Shown: piece by piece, positions 1 through 9,834 of the stretch
How the letters are laid out: the number at the start of each line of letters is the position of its first letter
Numbering within the stretch: position 1 is the first letter of the stretch
DNA from: Pandoraea iniqua
Lineage (GTDB): Bacteria; Pseudomonadota; Gammaproteobacteria; Burkholderiales; Burkholderiaceae
Assembly (NCBI RefSeq): GCF_902459685.1
Contig: NZ_CABPSF010000010.1
Span: 1-64,000 of the forward strand
Direction of reading: 5' to 3'
Length of the DNA stretch: 64,000 bases
Translations under genes and position numbers: made by a program
Notes under the pieces: model-generated
What the model saw: only the letters and a program-made list of their open reading frames with translations
Told to the model about the DNA's origin: nothing
Databases searched by the model: none

Positions 1-77
1 CCGAAGGTCTGCGTTTCGCAATCCGCGAAGGTGGCCGTACCGTCGGCGCCGGCGTGGTTGCTACGATCGTTGCCTAA
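1..77 (+). CDS. tuf: Elongation factor Tu, C-terminal end (partial)
   Basis: Only the last 24 codons are inside the window; the frame opens at base 3 and stops with TAA at 75-77. The visible end (FAIREGGRTVGAGVV) is the conserved C-terminal beta-barrel end of EF-Tu, the GTPase that delivers aminoacyl-tRNA to the ribosome. Its place directly before rpsJ is the usual tuf/S10 junction of betaproteobacteria. Confidence 0.95.
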   Translation, partial: EGLRFAIREGGRTVGAGVVATIVA

Positions 78-90
78 TAGCGGATTTTGA

Positions 91-125
91 GGTGGCAAGT
101 GCCGGCGAGTCCGGCGCCTGCCACC
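91..125 (+). other. Hairpin in the tuf-rpsJ intergenic region
   Basis: A two-part inverted repeat: 7-bp outer arms (91-97 with 119-125) and 5-bp inner arms (101-105 with 111-115) around a 5-base loop. A run of T follows only loosely, so it may be a partial terminator after tuf or a leader structure in front of rpsJ. The sequence does not decide between these. Confidence 0.5.
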
Positions 126-196
126 GAATGTCTGTTTGCTCTTTGTGATTTACCCGGCACCCGAACGAGGGCTGCCACGCTCTTTGGAGAATTTCC

Positions 197-508
197 ATGC
201 AGAACCAAAAAATCCGTATCCGCCTGAAAGCCTTCGACTATCGTTTGATCGACCAGTCGGCTGCTGAAATCGTCGAAACCGCCAAGCGCACGGGCGCAAT
301 CGTCAAGGGCCCGGTGCCCCTGCCGACGCGCATCGAGCGTTTCGACATCCTGCGTTCGCCGCACGTCAACAAGACGTCGCGCGATCAGCTCGAAATCCGC
401 ACGCACCAACGCCTGATGGACATCGTCGATCCGACGGACAAGACCGTCGACGCGCTGATGAAGCTGGACCTGCCGGCTGGTGTCGACGTCGAGATCAAGC
501 TGCAGTAA
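197..508 (+). CDS. rpsJ: 30S ribosomal protein S10
   Basis: 103 residues, the normal S10 length, opening [20 protein letters not shown]10 sits in the 30S head and, with NusB, also acts in transcription antitermination. The ATG has a GGAG Shine-Dalgarno about ten bases upstream. It is the first gene of the S10 cluster here, but it is separated from rplC by an apparent terminator and a new promoter, unlike the uninterrupted E. coli S10 operon. Confidence 0.98.
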   Translation: MQNQKIRIRLKAFDYRLIDQSAAEIVETAKRTGAIVKGPVPLPTRIERFDILRSPHVNKTSRDQLEIRTHQRLMDIVDPTDKTVDALMKLDLPAGVDVEIKLQ

Positions 509-532
509 GGCTTACGGGCGACTTTGCTCTCG

Positions 533-567
533 AAAGCCCCGCCAATGCTGGATCTGGTGGGGCTTTT
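533..567 (+). terminator. Intrinsic terminator after rpsJ
   Basis: AAAGCCCC at 533-540 is complementary to GGGGCTTT at 559-566, and the right arm runs into TTTT. It lies 25 bases past the rpsJ stop, so at least part of the transcription from tuf/rpsJ probably ends here. Confidence 0.7.
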
Positions 568-587
568 GTTATGCGATTTAGCAACAC

Positions 588-616
588 TTGTCAAGCGATA
601 AAAGCTCGTCTATAAT
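588..616 (+). promoter_or_regulatory. Sigma-70 promoter for rplC and downstream genes
   Basis: TTGTCA at 588-593 and a perfect TATAAT at 611-616 are separated by exactly 17 bp. This would give a leader of about 90 bases before the rplC start at 715. Together with the terminator just upstream it makes rplC, rather than rpsJ, the likely head of the main S10 transcript. Confidence 0.8.
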
Positions 617-714
617 GGCGGGCTCAAGTGTAGTTTTGAAAAGATGGCCCACATCCGTGGTCCATCCTTTTGTCATTTAGCCCCGGCCAATCGCAGTCGG
701 GAATGGAGAAAATC

Positions 715-1371
715 ATGAGCCTTGGCCTTGTCGGTCGCAAGGTTGGCATGACGCGTATTTTCACGGACGACGGCGATTCGATTCCCGTTACCGTGCTCGA
801 CGTGTCTAACAACCGTGTGACGCAAATCAAGACGGATGAAACGGACGGCTATACCGCCGTTCAAGTTACTTTCGGTAAGCGTCGCGCCACGCGCGTGACC
901 AAAGCCGCCGCCGGTCACTACGCGAAAGCGGGTGTCGAAGCCGGTGAAATCCTGAAGGAATTCCGCGTCGAAGCTGCTAAAGCTGCTGAATTGCAGCCGG
1001 GCGCAGCCGTTGGCGTTGATCTGTTCCAAGTAGGCCAGAAGGTCGACGTGCAAGGCGTGTCGATCGGTAAGGGTTACGCCGGTACGATCAAGCGTTACAA
1101 CTTCGCTTCCGGCCGTGCCTCGCACGGTAACTCGCGTTCGCACAACGTTCCGGGTTCGATCGGTATGGCGCAGGATCCGGGCCGTGTGTTCCCGGGTAAG
1201 CGCATGACGGGTCACATGGGTGACGCGACGACGACGGTGCAGAATCTCGAAATCGCGCGCATTGACGCTGAACGTGGCCTGCTCTTCGTGAAGGGTGCCG
1301 TTCCGGGCGCCAACGAAGGCAAGGTTTTCGTGACCACGGCTGTCAAGGCCAAACTCGCGAAGGGAGCGTAA
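715..1371 (+). CDS. rplC: 50S ribosomal protein L3
   Basis: 218 residues starting [16 protein letters not shown]; the frame is open further upstream, but family homology begins at the ATG at 715, which follows a GGAGA Shine-Dalgarno. L3 is an early assembly protein with a long loop reaching the peptidyl-transferase centre; that loop (around [23 protein letters not shown]) is intact, including the Gln that PrmB methylates in other bacteria. The stop is 2 bases before rplD. Confidence 0.97.
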   Translation: MSLGLVGRKVGMTRIFTDDGDSIPVTVLDVSNNRVTQIKTDETDGYTAVQVTFGKRRATRVTKAAAGHYAKAGVEAGEILKEFRVEAAKAAELQPGAAVGVDLFQVGQKVDVQGVSIGKGYAGTIKRYNFASGRASHGNSRSHNVPGSIGMAQDPGRVFPGKRMTGHMGDATTTVQNLEIARIDAERGLLFVKGAVPGANEGKVFVTTAVKAKLAKGA

Positions 1372-1373
1372 CA

Positions 1374-1994
1374 ATGGAACTGAAGCTCCTGAATGAGCAA
1401 GGTCAGGAAGGCGCTGCGGTCAACGCGTCGGACGTCGTGTTCGGTCGTGACTACAACGAAGCGCTGATCCACCAAGTGGTTGTGGCTTATCAAGCCAACG
1501 CCCGCAGCGGCAATCGTGCGCAAAAAGACCGTGAACAGGTCAAGCACACGACCAAGAAGCCGTGGCGTCAGAAGGGTACGGGCCGCGCTCGTGCCGGTAT
1601 GTCGTCGAGCCCGTTGTGGCGCGGCGGTGGCCGTATCTTCCCGAATTCGCCGGAAGAAAACTTCACCCACAAAATCAACAAGAAGATGTACCGCGCCGGT
1701 GTGTGCTCGATTCTGTCGCAGCTCGCCCGTGAAGGTCGTCTGGTAGTGGTCGACGACATCAAGATTGATGCCCCGAAGACCAAACTGCTCGCTGAAAAGA
1801 TCAAGGCCATGGGCCTCGATTCGGTGCTGCTGATCACGGATACCGTGGACGAGAACCTGTTCTTGGCCTCGCGCAATCTGGCTCACTTCGCTGTCACCGA
1901 GCCGCGTTTCGCCGACCCGCTGTCGCTCATCTACTTCAAGAAGGTGTTGCTGACGAAGGGCGCGATCGCCAAGATTGAGGAGATGCTGTCATGA
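1374..1994 (+). CDS. rplD: 50S ribosomal protein L4
   Basis: 206 residues. L4 lines the nascent-peptide exit tunnel; the conserved loop [14 protein letters not shown] is present around residues 62-75. In E. coli L4 is also the autogenous repressor of the S10 operon; whether that holds here is unknown, because the operon head is rearranged by the terminator/promoter pair after rpsJ. It overlaps rplW by 4 bases, suggesting translational coupling. Confidence 0.97.
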   Translation: MELKLLNEQGQEGAAVNASDVVFGRDYNEALIHQVVVAYQANARSGNRAQKDREQVKHTTKKPWRQKGTGRARAGMSSSPLWRGGGRIFPNSPEENFTHKINKKMYRAGVCSILSQLAREGRLVVVDDIKIDAPKTKLLAEKIKAMGLDSVLLITDTVDENLFLASRNLAHFAVTEPRFADPLSLIYFKKVLLTKGAIAKIEEMLS

Positions 1995-2305
1995 GCGACG
2001 TGCGTAAAAACGACCATCGTCTGATGCAGGTCCTGCTCGCGCCGGTGATCTCCGAAAAGGCGACGCTGGTGGCCGACAAGAACGAGCAAGTGGTGTTCCA
2101 AGTTGCACGTGACGCGAACAAGCAAGAAGTGAAGGCTGCTGTTGAGCTTCTCTTCAAAGTGGAAGTCGAGTCGGTGCAAATCCTGAACCGCAAGGGCAAG
2201 CAAAAGCGCTTTGGCCGTTTCATGGGTCGTCGCGACCATGAGAAGAAGGCCTACGTCAGCCTGAAGCCGGGTCAGGAAATCAATTTTGAAGCGGAGGCCA
2301 AGTAA
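1991..2305 (+). CDS. rplW: 50S ribosomal protein L23
   Basis: 104 residues. L23 forms the docking site for trigger factor and signal recognition particle at the exit tunnel. The C-terminal [18 protein letters not shown] segment is typical. It starts inside the rplD stop (ATGA overlap) and ends 2 bases before rplB. Confidence 0.97.
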   Translation: MSDVRKNDHRLMQVLLAPVISEKATLVADKNEQVVFQVARDANKQEVKAAVELLFKVEVESVQILNRKGKQKRFGRFMGRRDHEKKAYVSLKPGQEINFEAEAK

Positions 2306-2307
2306 TC

Positions 2308-3135
2308 ATGGCACTCGTCAAAACTAAGCCGACATCGCCGGGCCGTCGTGCCCTGGTTAAGGTCGTCAACAAGGATCTGCATAAGGGCAAGCCGTTCGCC
2401 CCGCTGCTGGATACCAAGAGCAAGACCGCCGGCCGTAACAACAACGGTCACATCACCACCCGTCACATGGGTGGCGGTCATAAGCAACATTACCGTATCG
2501 TCGATTTCCGTCGTAACAAGGACGGCATTCCGGCGAAGGTTGAGCGTCTGGAATATGACCCGAACCGCAGCGCGAACATCGCACTGCTTTGCTACGCCGA
2601 CGGCGAGCGTCGTTACATCATTGCTCCGCGCGGTCTGACCGTCGGCCAGCAAGTGGTGAGCGGCTCGGAAGCGCCGATCAAGGCTGGCAATGCACTGCCG
2701 ATCCGCAACATTCCGGTCGGTACCACGATCCACGGCATCGAAATCCTGCCGGGCAAGGGCGCGCAAATCGCTCGTGCTGCAGGTACCTCGGCAATGCTGC
2801 TGGCCCGTGAAGGCGTGTACGCCCAGGTGCGTCTGCGTTCGGGTGAAATCCGTCGCGTGCACATCGAGTGCCGCGCCACCATCGGTGAAGTCGGTAACGA
2901 AGAGCACAGCCTGCGCCAATTGGGCAAGGCCGGTGCAAAGCGTTGGCGCGGTATTCGCCCGACCGTTCGCGGTGTGGCGATGAACCCGGTGGATCACCCG
3001 CACGGTGGTGGTGAAGGTCGTACGGCTGCTGGTCGTCATCCGGTCAGCCCGTGGGGTCAGCATACCAAGGGTAAGCGTACCCGCTCGACCAAGCGCACCG
3101 ACAGCATGATTGTTCAGCGTCGCAAGAAGCGTTAA
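2308..3135 (+). CDS. rplB: 50S ribosomal protein L2
   Basis: 275 residues, the usual L2 length. L2 binds 23S rRNA and is needed for subunit association and peptidyl transfer. The signature [17 protein letters not shown] near residues 222-238, containing the conserved histidine, is intact. It sits in the invariant order L23-L2-S19. Confidence 0.98.
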   Translation: MALVKTKPTSPGRRALVKVVNKDLHKGKPFAPLLDTKSKTAGRNNNGHITTRHMGGGHKQHYRIVDFRRNKDGIPAKVERLEYDPNRSANIALLCYADGERRYIIAPRGLTVGQQVVSGSEAPIKAGNALPIRNIPVGTTIHGIEILPGKGAQIARAAGTSAMLLAREGVYAQVRLRSGEIRRVHIECRATIGEVGNEEHSLRQLGKAGAKRWRGIRPTVRGVAMNPVDHPHGGGEGRTAAGRHPVSPWGQHTKGKRTRSTKRTDSMIVQRRKKR

Positions 3136-3146
3136 GGAGCTAGCAA

Positions 3147-3422
3147 ATGACTCGTTCTGTTAAAAAAGGTCCGTTTTGCGACGCTCATCTGCTGAAGAAA
3201 GTGGAAGCGGCTGCTGCATCGCGGGACAAGAAGCCGATCAAAACCTGGTCGCGTCGTTCGACCGTTCTGCCCGATTTCATCGGTTTGACGATCGCTGTGC
3301 ATAACGGCCGTCAACACGTGCCGGTGTACGTGACGGAAAACATGGTCGGCCACAAGCTGGGTGAGTTCGCACTTACCCGTACCTTCAAAGGCCATGCGGC
3401 CGACAAGAAGGCGAAGAAATAA
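3147..3422 (+). CDS. rpsS: 30S ribosomal protein S19
   Basis: 91 residues starting [20 protein letters not shown], full length. S19 forms the head of the 30S subunit with S13 and contacts the large subunit. The start is preceded by AAGGAG. Eleven bases separate it from rplV. Confidence 0.98.
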   Translation: MTRSVKKGPFCDAHLLKKVEAAAASRDKKPIKTWSRRSTVLPDFIGLTIAVHNGRQHVPVYVTENMVGHKLGEFALTRTFKGHAADKKAKK

Positions 3423-3433
3423 GGGGCCCGATC

Positions 3434-3763
3434 ATGGAAGTGAAAGCAATTCATCGCGGTGCTCGTATCTCGGCGCAGAAGACGCGTCTGGTCGCTGACC
3501 AGATTCGTGGCCTGCCGCTCGAACGTGCACTGAATGTCCTGACCTTCTCGCCGAAGAAGGCCGCTGTCATCATCAAGAAGGTGCTCGAGTCGGCAATCGC
3601 CAACGCCGAGCACAATGAAGGTGCTGACATCGACGAGCTGCGCGTTAAGGGCATCTTCGTCGACAAGGCGACCTCGCTCAAGCGTTTCACCGCGCGCGCC
3701 AAGGGCCGTGGTAACCGCATCGAGAAGCAATCCTGTCACATCACTGTGACGCTGGGTAACTAA
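3434..3763 (+). CDS. rplV: 50S ribosomal protein L22
   Basis: 109 residues. L22 contacts all domains of 23S rRNA, and its beta-hairpin (near [16 protein letters not shown]) forms part of the exit-tunnel constriction, where macrolide resistance mutations occur in other species. No insertion or deletion is visible in that hairpin. Confidence 0.98.
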   Translation: MEVKAIHRGARISAQKTRLVADQIRGLPLERALNVLTFSPKKAAVIIKKVLESAIANAEHNEGADIDELRVKGIFVDKATSLKRFTARAKGRGNRIEKQSCHITVTLGN

Positions 3764-3772
3764 GGGGTCACG

Positions 3773-4576
3773 ATGGGACAGAAAATTCATCCGACTGGCT
3801 TCCGCTTGGCCGTCAGTCGTAACTGGTCTTCGCGTTGGTACGCGAACAACCAGAATTTCGCTCAGATGTTGCAGGAAGACATCGGCGTTCGCGATTACCT
3901 GAAGAAGAAGCTGAAGAACGCTTCGGTTGGCCGCGTCATCATCGAGCGTCCGGCCCGTAATGCTCGCATTACGATTTTCAGCTCGCGTCCGGGCGTTGTG
4001 ATCGGCAAGAAGGGCGAGGACATCGAAATCCTCAAGGCCGAACTGCAAAAGCGCATGGGCGTGCCGGTTCACGTGAACATCGAAGAAATCCGCAAGCCGG
4101 AAACCGATGCTCAACTGATCGCCGACTCGATCGCTCAGCAGCTTGAGCGCCGTATCATGTTCCGTCGCGCAATGAAGCGCGCGATGCAGAACGCGATGCG
4201 TCTGGGTGCCCAAGGCATCAAGATCATGAGCGCCGGCCGTCTGAACGGTATCGAAATCGCCCGTACCGAATGGTATCGCGAAGGCCGTGTGCCCCTGCAC
4301 ACCCTGCGCGCCGACATCGACTACGCGACCTCGGAAGCGAAGACGACCTACGGCATCATCGGTATCAAGGTGTGGGTGTACAAGGGTGACACGCTGGGCC
4401 GCAACGACGCTCCGGTGGCTGAAGAGCCGGCCGAAGAAAAGCGTCCGCGCCGCAACGCGCGTCCGGGCGACCGTCGCCCCCGTCGTGACGACGCTGGCGA
4501 TAAGGCCGGTGCGAAGCGCGGTGGTGCACGCCGTCCGGCTGGCAAGCCTGAAGGCGACGCCAAGACTGGAGAATAA
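3773..4576 (+). CDS. rpsC: 30S ribosomal protein S3
   Basis: 267 residues. An N-terminal KH RNA-binding domain ([12 protein letters not shown] near residues 74-85) is followed by the S3 C-terminal domain and a low-complexity Arg/Lys/Asp/Gly tail of about 50 residues, longer than in E. coli but common in Burkholderiales. S3 is part of the mRNA entry-channel helicase. The gene ends 2 bases before rplP. Confidence 0.97.
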   Translation: MGQKIHPTGFRLAVSRNWSSRWYANNQNFAQMLQEDIGVRDYLKKKLKNASVGRVIIERPARNARITIFSSRPGVVIGKKGEDIEILKAELQKRMGVPVHVNIEEIRKPETDAQLIADSIAQQLERRIMFRRAMKRAMQNAMRLGAQGIKIMSAGRLNGIEIARTEWYREGRVPLHTLRADIDYATSEAKTTYGIIGIKVWVYKGDTLGRNDAPVAEEPAEEKRPRRNARPGDRRPRRDDAGDKAGAKRGGARRPAGKPEGDAKTGE

Positions 4577-4578
4577 TC

Positions 4579-4995
4579 ATGCTGCAACCGAAACGCAGAA
4601 AGTATCGTAAAGAGCAGAAGGGCCGTAACACTGGCGTCGCCACCCGTGGCAACGAAGTGTCGTTCGGCGAATTCGGTCTCAAGGCGGTCGGTCGCGGTCG
4701 TCTGACGGCTCGTCAGATCGAAGCCGCTCGTCGCGCCATGACCCGTCACATCAAGCGTGGTGGCCGTATCTGGATTCGCATTTTCCCGGATAAGCCGATC
4801 TCGCAAAAGCCGGCCGAAGTGCGTATGGGTAACGGTAAGGGTAACCCTGAGTACTACGTCGCCGAGATTCAACCGGGCAAGATGCTGTACGAGATGGACG
4901 GTGTTGATGAAGCACTGGCACGCGAGGCGTTCCGCCTGGCTGCCGCTAAGCTGCCGATTCAGACGACGTTCTTCGTCCGTCGCCTTGGCGCTTGA
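4579..4995 (+). CDS. rplP: 50S ribosomal protein L16
   Basis: 138 residues, full length, starting [20 protein letters not shown]16 is a late-assembly protein next to the A-site tRNA elbow. The basic N terminus and the [20 protein letters not shown] segment are both intact. Confidence 0.98.
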   Translation: MLQPKRRKYRKEQKGRNTGVATRGNEVSFGEFGLKAVGRGRLTARQIEAARRAMTRHIKRGGRIWIRIFPDKPISQKPAEVRMGNGKGNPEYYVAEIQPGKMLYEMDGVDEALAREAFRLAAAKLPIQTTFFVRRLGA

Positions 4996-5009
4996 TTGGA
5001 GAGATTGAA

Positions 5010-5204
5010 ATGAAAGCATCCGAACTTCGTGCCAAGGATCCCGTCGCTCTGAACAATGAGCTGTCGGATCTGCTGAAGGCCCAATTCGGTCTTCGCATGC
5101 AAGCGGCCACCCAACAGCTGAGCAACACCAGCCAGCTGAAGAAGGTGCGCAAGGACATCGCGCGCGTGCGTACCGTGTTGACTGAGAAGGCGAGCCAGAA
5201 ATGA
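5010..5204 (+). CDS. rpmC: 50S ribosomal protein L29
   Basis: 64 residues; the frame is open from 4992, but the family start [11 protein letters not shown] is at 5010 after a GGAGAG Shine-Dalgarno. L29 lies at the tunnel exit next to L23. It overlaps rpsQ by 4 bases. Confidence 0.97.
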   Translation: MKASELRAKDPVALNNELSDLLKAQFGLRMQAATQQLSNTSQLKKVRKDIARVRTVLTEKASQK

Positions 5205-5473
5205 ACGATACCGCTAAGACCTCGCTGAAGCGTACCCTCGTGGGTAAGGTTGTCAGCGACAAGATGGACAAGACGGTTACCGTGCTGGTCGAGCGTCAAA
5301 TGAAGCACCCGCTCTACGGCAAGTACATTGTGCGTTCGAAGAAGTATCACGCGCACGATGAAACCAACCAGATCAAGGAAGGCGATACGGTCGAGATTCA
5401 AGAAACTCGTCCGCTGTCGAAGACCAAGGCCTGGACGGTTTCCCGTCTCGTGGAAGCCGCCCGCATCATCTAA
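5201..5473 (+). CDS. rpsQ: 30S ribosomal protein S17
   Basis: 90 residues, an OB-fold primary 16S rRNA-binding protein. It is the last gene before a 264-base non-coding gap that holds a new promoter, matching the S10/spc operon boundary known from E. coli. Confidence 0.98.
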   Translation: MNDTAKTSLKRTLVGKVVSDKMDKTVTVLVERQMKHPLYGKYIVRSKKYHAHDETNQIKEGDTVEIQETRPLSKTKAWTVSRLVEAARII

Positions 5474-5496
5474 GGCGCGCTGAAGCGAAGGCTGAC

Positions 5497-5525
5497 TTGC
5501 AAGTCCGGAATTATCGATGTATAAT
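5497..5525 (+). promoter_or_regulatory. Promoter of the spc operon
   Basis: TTGCAA at 5497-5502 and TATAAT at 5520-5525 are 17 bp apart. The predicted start, near 5532, leaves a leader of about 205 bases before rplN. The -10 box lies inside the right arm of the perfect dyad at 5502-5533, so a DNA-binding factor or an mRNA hairpin at this spot would overlap the promoter. Confidence 0.75.
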
Positions 5526-5533
5526 TCCGGACT
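5502..5533 (+). terminator. 13-bp perfect dyad between rpsQ and rplN; likely terminator overlapping the spc promoter
   Basis: AGTCCGGAATTAT (5502-5514) is the exact reverse complement of 5521-5533, with a 6-base spacer CGATGT. A T/C-rich stretch follows, so the RNA hairpin could end the S10 transcript. The same bases carry the -10 box of the next promoter, so an operator role is the alternative. Confidence 0.6.
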
Positions 5534-5737
5534 TTCCGCTTCTTTCGCCAAAACCGGTCTTTGGTTTCGCAAGGGAGTGGATGGCTTCCGAGACTGATTC
5601 GTATCCTCTACGAGTCGTGTTGAGGTAGCAAGGTTGTCCACTTTTGAACGACTCAACCCAAACAGCATCCTTTGATGCTGACGGGGACCAAGACTGACCG
5701 ACGCCCAGGTGTCGGATTAAGTTGGGAAGATAACACC
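5534..5737 (+). promoter_or_regulatory. Structured untranslated leader of rplN
   Basis: About 200 bases without a convincing ORF. CGACTCAAC at 5649-5657 can pair either with GAGTCG at 5612-5617 or with GTTGAG at 5619-5624; the two pairings share bases and exclude each other. A further hairpin, CAGCATC (5663-5669) with GATGCTG (5674-5680), follows. This could serve autogenous control of the spc operon, but no ribosomal-protein binding site is recognised. Confidence 0.45.
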
Positions 5738-6106
5738 ATGATTCAAACTGAAACCCGGCTCGAAGTGGCCGACAACACCGGTGCGCGCGAAGTGATGTGC
5801 ATCAAGGTGCTGGGCGGCTCCAAGCGTCGTTACGCCGGCATTGGCGACATCATCAAGGTCAGCGTGAAAGACGCTGCGCCGCGTGGTCGCGTCAAGAAGG
5901 GCGAAATTTACAATGCAGTGGTCGTGCGTACCGCCAAGGGCGTGCGTCGCCAAGACGGCTCGCTGGTCAAATTCGACGGCAACGCCGCCGTGCTGCTGAA
6001 CACCAAGCTCGAGCCGATCGGCACCCGTATCTTCGGACCGGTTACGCGTGAACTGCGTACCGAACGCTTCATGAAGATCGTGTCGCTGGCCCCGGAAGTG
6101 CTGTAA
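5738..6106 (+). CDS. rplN: 50S ribosomal protein L14
   Basis: 122 residues. An upstream in-frame extension exists, but the family start [16 protein letters not shown] is at 5738. L14 contributes to intersubunit bridges and binds the silencing factor RsfS. First gene of the spc operon. Confidence 0.98.
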   Translation: MIQTETRLEVADNTGAREVMCIKVLGGSKRRYAGIGDIIKVSVKDAAPRGRVKKGEIYNAVVVRTAKGVRRQDGSLVKFDGNAAVLLNTKLEPIGTRIFGPVTRELRTERFMKIVSLAPEVL

Positions 6107-6117
6107 GGAGCCGACAC

Positions 6118-6429
6118 ATGAACAAGATTCGCAAGGGTGACCAGGTCATCGTGCTGACGGGTAAGGACAAGGCCAAGCGTGGCACGGTCCTGGCCATTGA
6201 TGGCGACAAGTTGGTCGTCGAGGGCGTGAACGTTGCTAAGAAGCACGTCAAGCCGAACCCGATGAAGGGCACGCAAGGTGGCGTGGTCGACAAAACGATG
6301 CCGATCCACGTTTCGAACGTGGCGCTGGTGGATGCCAATGGCAAGCCGTCGCGCGTGGGCATCAAGGTCGAAGACGGCAAGAAGGTCCGCTTCCTCAAGA
6401 CGACCGGTGCTACGGTCGTCGGTGCCTAA
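6118..6429 (+). CDS. rplX: 50S ribosomal protein L24
   Basis: 103 residues with the N-terminal KOW motif ([17 protein letters not shown]-like, residues 3-19). L24 starts 50S assembly. The ATG follows a GGAG Shine-Dalgarno, and 19 bases separate it from rplE. Confidence 0.98.
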   Translation: MNKIRKGDQVIVLTGKDKAKRGTVLAIDGDKLVVEGVNVAKKHVKPNPMKGTQGGVVDKTMPIHVSNVALVDANGKPSRVGIKVEDGKKVRFLKTTGATVVGA

Positions 6430-6448
6430 GTCGCAGGGAGTATAGAGA

Positions 6449-6988
6449 ATGGCCCGTTTGCAAGAGTTCTACAAAGACAAGGTTGTTGCCGATCTGACGA
6501 CTCAGTTCGGTTACAAGTCTGTCATGGAAGTGCCGCGTATCACCAAGATCACCCTGAACATGGGCCTTGGCCAAGCGGTTGCTGACAAGAAGATCATTGA
6601 ACACGCCGTTGGCGACCTGACGAAGATTGCCGGCCAAAAGCCGGTGGTGACGAAGGCTCGCAAGGCTATCGCCGGTTTCAAGATCCGCGAAGGTTACCCG
6701 ATCGGTACGATGGTGACGTTGCGCGGTGAGCGTATGTTCGAATTCCTGGATCGTTTCATCACCGTGGCTCTGCCGCGCGTGCGTGACTTCCGCGGTATTT
6801 CGGGTCGTGCGTTCGACGGTCGTGGCAATTACAACATCGGTGTGAAGGAACAGATCATCTTCCCCGAAATCGAGTACGACAAAATCGACGCGCTGCGTGG
6901 GCTGAACATCAGCATCACCACCACCGCGAAGACTGACGAAGAAGCCAAGGCTCTTCTGTCGGCGTTCAAATTCCCGTTCCGTAACTGA
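6449..6988 (+). CDS. rplE: 50S ribosomal protein L5
   Basis: 179 residues, full length, starting [17 protein letters not shown]5 binds 5S rRNA in the central protuberance and contacts S13. In E. coli the S8 repressor site lies at the start of this gene; I did not find a clear equivalent fold here. Confidence 0.98.
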   Translation: MARLQEFYKDKVVADLTTQFGYKSVMEVPRITKITLNMGLGQAVADKKIIEHAVGDLTKIAGQKPVVTKARKAIAGFKIREGYPIGTMVTLRGERMFEFLDRFITVALPRVRDFRGISGRAFDGRGNYNIGVKEQIIFPEIEYDKIDALRGLNISITTTAKTDEEAKALLSAFKFPFRN

Positions 6989-6995
6989 GGTAATC

Positions 6996-7301
6996 GTGGC
7001 TAAACTGGCACTTATCGAACGCGAAAAGAAACGCGCCCGTCTGGCGCAGAAATTTTCTGCCAAGCGCGACGCCCTCAAAGCGATCATCGAAGACACCAGC
7101 AAGTCGGAAGACGAGCGTTATGAAGCACGTCTGGCGCTGCAACAGCTGCCGCGTAACGCCAACCCGACGCGTCAACGCAATCGTTGCGAACTGACTGGCC
7201 GTCCGCGCGGAACCTTCCGCAAATTCGGCCTGGCCCGTAACAAGATCCGTGAAATCGCCTTCCGTGGCGAAATCCCGGGCGTGACCAAAGCTAGCTGGTA
7301 A
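6996..7301 (+). CDS. rpsN: 30S ribosomal protein S14
   Basis: 101 residues with a GTG start. This is the long, zinc-free form: there is a single cysteine (in [11 protein letters not shown]) and no paired CxxC zinc knuckle. It lies 7 bases after rplE. Confidence 0.97.
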   Translation: MAKLALIEREKKRARLAQKFSAKRDALKAIIEDTSKSEDERYEARLALQQLPRNANPTRQRNRCELTGRPRGTFRKFGLARNKIREIAFRGEIPGVTKASW

Positions 7302-7314
7302 TAGGAGAAGCACC

Positions 7315-7710
7315 ATGAGCATGAGCGATCCTATCGCCGATATGCTGACCCGCATCCGCAACGCTCAGATGGTTGAGAAGGCATCCGTGAAGATGCCCTC
7401 GTCCAAGCTGAAGGTCTCGATCGCCAAAGTCCTGAAGGACGAAGGCTACATCGATGACTTCGCGGTTGAGGCAGAAGAAACCAAGCCGGTGCTGAACATC
7501 GCACTGAAGTACTACGCTGGCCGTCCTGTGATTGAGCGCCTCGAGCGCGTGTCGCGTCCGGGTCTGCGTGTGTACAAGAGCCGCAACGAGATCCCGCAGG
7601 TCATGAATGGCCTCGGCGTTGCAATCGTCTCGACCCCGAAGGGCGTGATGACCGATCGCAAAGCACGCGCCACCGGCGTGGGCGGCGAAGTCATCTGCTA
7701 CGTCGCCTAA
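7315..7710 (+). CDS. rpsH: 30S ribosomal protein S8
   Basis: 131 residues starting [19 protein letters not shown]8 is a primary binder of the 16S central domain and the translational repressor of the spc operon in E. coli. The Shine-Dalgarno is AGGAG. Confidence 0.98.
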   Translation: MSMSDPIADMLTRIRNAQMVEKASVKMPSSKLKVSIAKVLKDEGYIDDFAVEAEETKPVLNIALKYYAGRPVIERLERVSRPGLRVYKSRNEIPQVMNGLGVAIVSTPKGVMTDRKARATGVGGEVICYVA

Positions 7711-7725
7711 CCGAGGAGAGTTTAA

Positions 7726-8259
7726 ATGTCTCGCGTAGGTAAGAGTCCTATTGCACTGCCGAAGGGCGTTGACGCAACGCTGACTGGCAATGTGCTGACG
7801 ATCAAGGGCGCCCTGGGTTCGTTGACCCGCGGCATCAACACCCTCGTGAACGTCAAGATTGAAGACGCAACCATCACCTTCGCCCCGGCCGATGAAAGCC
7901 GTGAAGCGAACGCGCTGTATGGTACGGAACGTGCACTGGTCAACAATATGGTGACCGGTGTGAGCAAGGGTTTCGAGAAGAAGCTGCAACTCGTTGGCGT
8001 GGGTTATCGCGCCAAGGCTGAAGGTAACAACCTGAAGCTCGAGCTGGGTTTCTCGCACGATGTTGTGCACGCCATGCCGGAAGGTGTTAAGGCGGAAACC
8101 CCGACGCAAACGGAGATCATCATCAAAGGCGTTGATAAACAACGCATCGGACAAGTGGCTGCGGAAGTTCGCGGTTACCGTCCGCCCGAGCCCTACAAGG
8201 GTAAGGGTGTCCGCTATGCGGACGAAGTGGTGATCCTCAAGGAAACCAAGAAGAAGTAA
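7726..8259 (+). CDS. rplF: 50S ribosomal protein L6
   Basis: 177 residues with the two homologous L6 domains and the C-terminal signature [15 protein letters not shown]6 lies near the GTPase-associated centre. AGGAGAG precedes the ATG. Confidence 0.98.
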   Translation: MSRVGKSPIALPKGVDATLTGNVLTIKGALGSLTRGINTLVNVKIEDATITFAPADESREANALYGTERALVNNMVTGVSKGFEKKLQLVGVGYRAKAEGNNLKLELGFSHDVVHAMPEGVKAETPTQTEIIIKGVDKQRIGQVAAEVRGYRPPEPYKGKGVRYADEVVILKETKKK

Positions 8260-8270
8260 GGGTGCGAAAC

Positions 8271-8636
8271 ATGGACAAGAAACAATCACGTGTGCGCCGC
8301 GCTCGCCAGACTCGTATCAAGCTGGCAGCTCAAAAGGTGCATCGCCTTTCCGTGCATCGCACCAACGTGCACATTTACGCGCAAGTTTTCTCGGAAGACG
8401 GCACGCAAGTGCTGGCCAGCGCTTCGACGCTGGAAGCCGAAGTGCGCAAGGAACTGGGCGACAAGGAAGGCAAGGGCGGAAACGCTGCTGCTGCTGCGCT
8501 GATCGGCCGTCGTATCGCCGAAAAGGCGAAGGCTGCCGGCATCGAAAGCGTCTCTTTCGACCGCTCGGGCTTCCGCTATCACGGTCGCGTCAAGGCTTTG
8601 GCCGACGCTGCCCGTGAAGCCGGCCTCAAGTTCTAA
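8271..8636 (+). CDS. rplR: 50S ribosomal protein L18
   Basis: 121 residues; a GTG nine bases upstream is in frame, but the family start is [15 protein letters not shown] at 8271. L18 binds 5S rRNA through its basic N terminus. Confidence 0.97.
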   Translation: MDKKQSRVRRARQTRIKLAAQKVHRLSVHRTNVHIYAQVFSEDGTQVLASASTLEAEVRKELGDKEGKGGNAAAAALIGRRIAEKAKAAGIESVSFDRSGFRYHGRVKALADAAREAGLKF

Positions 8637-8649
8637 GTAAGGATCCGTC

Positions 8650-9168
8650 ATGGCAAAGATGCAAGCGAAAGTTCAGGCTGACGAACGCGACGACGGCCTT
8701 CGCGAGAAGATGATTTCGGTCAACCGCGTCACGAAAGTGGTGAAGGGTGGTCGTATTCTCGGTTTTGCCGCGTTGACCGTGGTTGGTGACGGCGATGGCC
8801 GCATCGGCATGGGCAAAGGCAAGGCGAAGGAAGTCCCGGTTGCCGTTCAAAAGGCAATGGAACAAGCCCGCCGCAATATGTTCAAGGTCGCCCTGAAGAA
8901 TGGCACCCTGCAACATAACGTTCTCGGCCAGCATGGCGCCTCGCGCGTCCTGATGTCGCCGGCGAAAGACGGTACCGGCGTTATCGCTGGTGGCCCGATG
9001 CGTGCGGTGTTCGAGGTGATGGGCGTGACCAACGTGGTGACGAAGAGCCTTGGCTCGACGAACCCGTACAACCTGGTCCGCGCCACGCTCGACGGCCTGA
9101 AGAAACAATCGACTCCTGCTGACATCGCCGCTAAGCGTGGCAAGTCGGTGGAAGAGATCCTCGGCTAA
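8650..9168 (+). CDS. rpsE: 30S ribosomal protein S5
   Basis: 172 residues. An N-terminal dsRNA-binding fold (near [22 protein letters not shown]) is followed by the C-terminal S5 domain. S5 lines the mRNA entry and affects decoding fidelity; spectinomycin-resistance positions of other species lie in the N-terminal loop, which looks normal. Confidence 0.98.
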   Translation: MAKMQAKVQADERDDGLREKMISVNRVTKVVKGGRILGFAALTVVGDGDGRIGMGKGKAKEVPVAVQKAMEQARRNMFKVALKNGTLQHNVLGQHGASRVLMSPAKDGTGVIAGGPMRAVFEVMGVTNVVTKSLGSTNPYNLVRATLDGLKKQSTPADIAAKRGKSVEEILG

Positions 9169-9179
9169 GGGTGATCAAT

Positions 9180-9365
9180 ATGTCGCAGCAACAAACTGTG
9201 AAAGTCAAGCTGGTCAAGAGCCTGATCGGTACGCGCGAAGAACATCGTGCCACCGTTCGCGGTCTCGGCCTGCGTCGCCTCAATTCGACGTATGAGTTGC
9301 AGGACACGCCCGCTGTGCGGGGCATGATCAACAAGGTCTCGTACCTTGTGAAGATCGTCGACTGA
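9180..9365 (+). CDS. rpmD: 50S ribosomal protein L30
   Basis: 61 residues; the frame opens 9 bases earlier, but homology begins with [18 protein letters not shown]30 is a small globular 23S rRNA binder, present in its usual place between S5 and L15. Confidence 0.96.
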   Translation: MSQQQTVKVKLVKSLIGTREEHRATVRGLGLRRLNSTYELQDTPAVRGMINKVSYLVKIVD

Positions 9366-9376
9366 GCGAGGGCAAA

Positions 9377-9811
9377 ATGGAATTGAATTCGATTAAGCCG
9401 GCAGAAGGCGCTAAACACGCCAAGCGCCGCGTTGGCCGTGGCATCGGTTCGGGTCTGGGTAAAACCGCCGGCCGTGGTCACAAGGGTCAGAAGTCGCGTT
9501 CGGGCGGCTTCCACAAGGTGGGCTTCGAAGGCGGTCAAATGCCGCTGCAACGTCGTCTGCCGAAGCGTGGCTTCAAGTCGCTGACGCGCCGTTTCGTGGG
9601 CGAAGTTCGCCTGTCGGACCTGAACAACCTGCCGGTCGACGAAATCGATCTGTTGGTTCTGAAGCAGGCCGGTCTGGTGAGCGAGCTGTCGTTGTCGGCC
9701 AAGATCATCGCCGCTGGCGAGATCACCCGCAAGGTCGTTGTGAAGGGTCTGGGCGTCACCAAGGGTGCGCTCACGGCAATTCAGGCGGCTGGCGGTTCGG
9801 TCGCAGAGTAA
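9377..9811 (+). CDS. rplO: 50S ribosomal protein L15
   Basis: 144 residues. The glycine-rich basic N terminus ([22 protein letters not shown]) and a globular C terminus are intact. L15 is a late assembly protein. It is 23 bases upstream of secY. Confidence 0.98.
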   Translation: MELNSIKPAEGAKHAKRRVGRGIGSGLGKTAGRGHKGQKSRSGGFHKVGFEGGQMPLQRRLPKRGFKSLTRRFVGEVRLSDLNNLPVDEIDLLVLKQAGLVSELSLSAKIIAAGEITRKVVVKGLGVTKGALTAIQAAGGSVAE

Positions 9812-9834
9812 GTTAGGACACCCCGGAGCCATCA

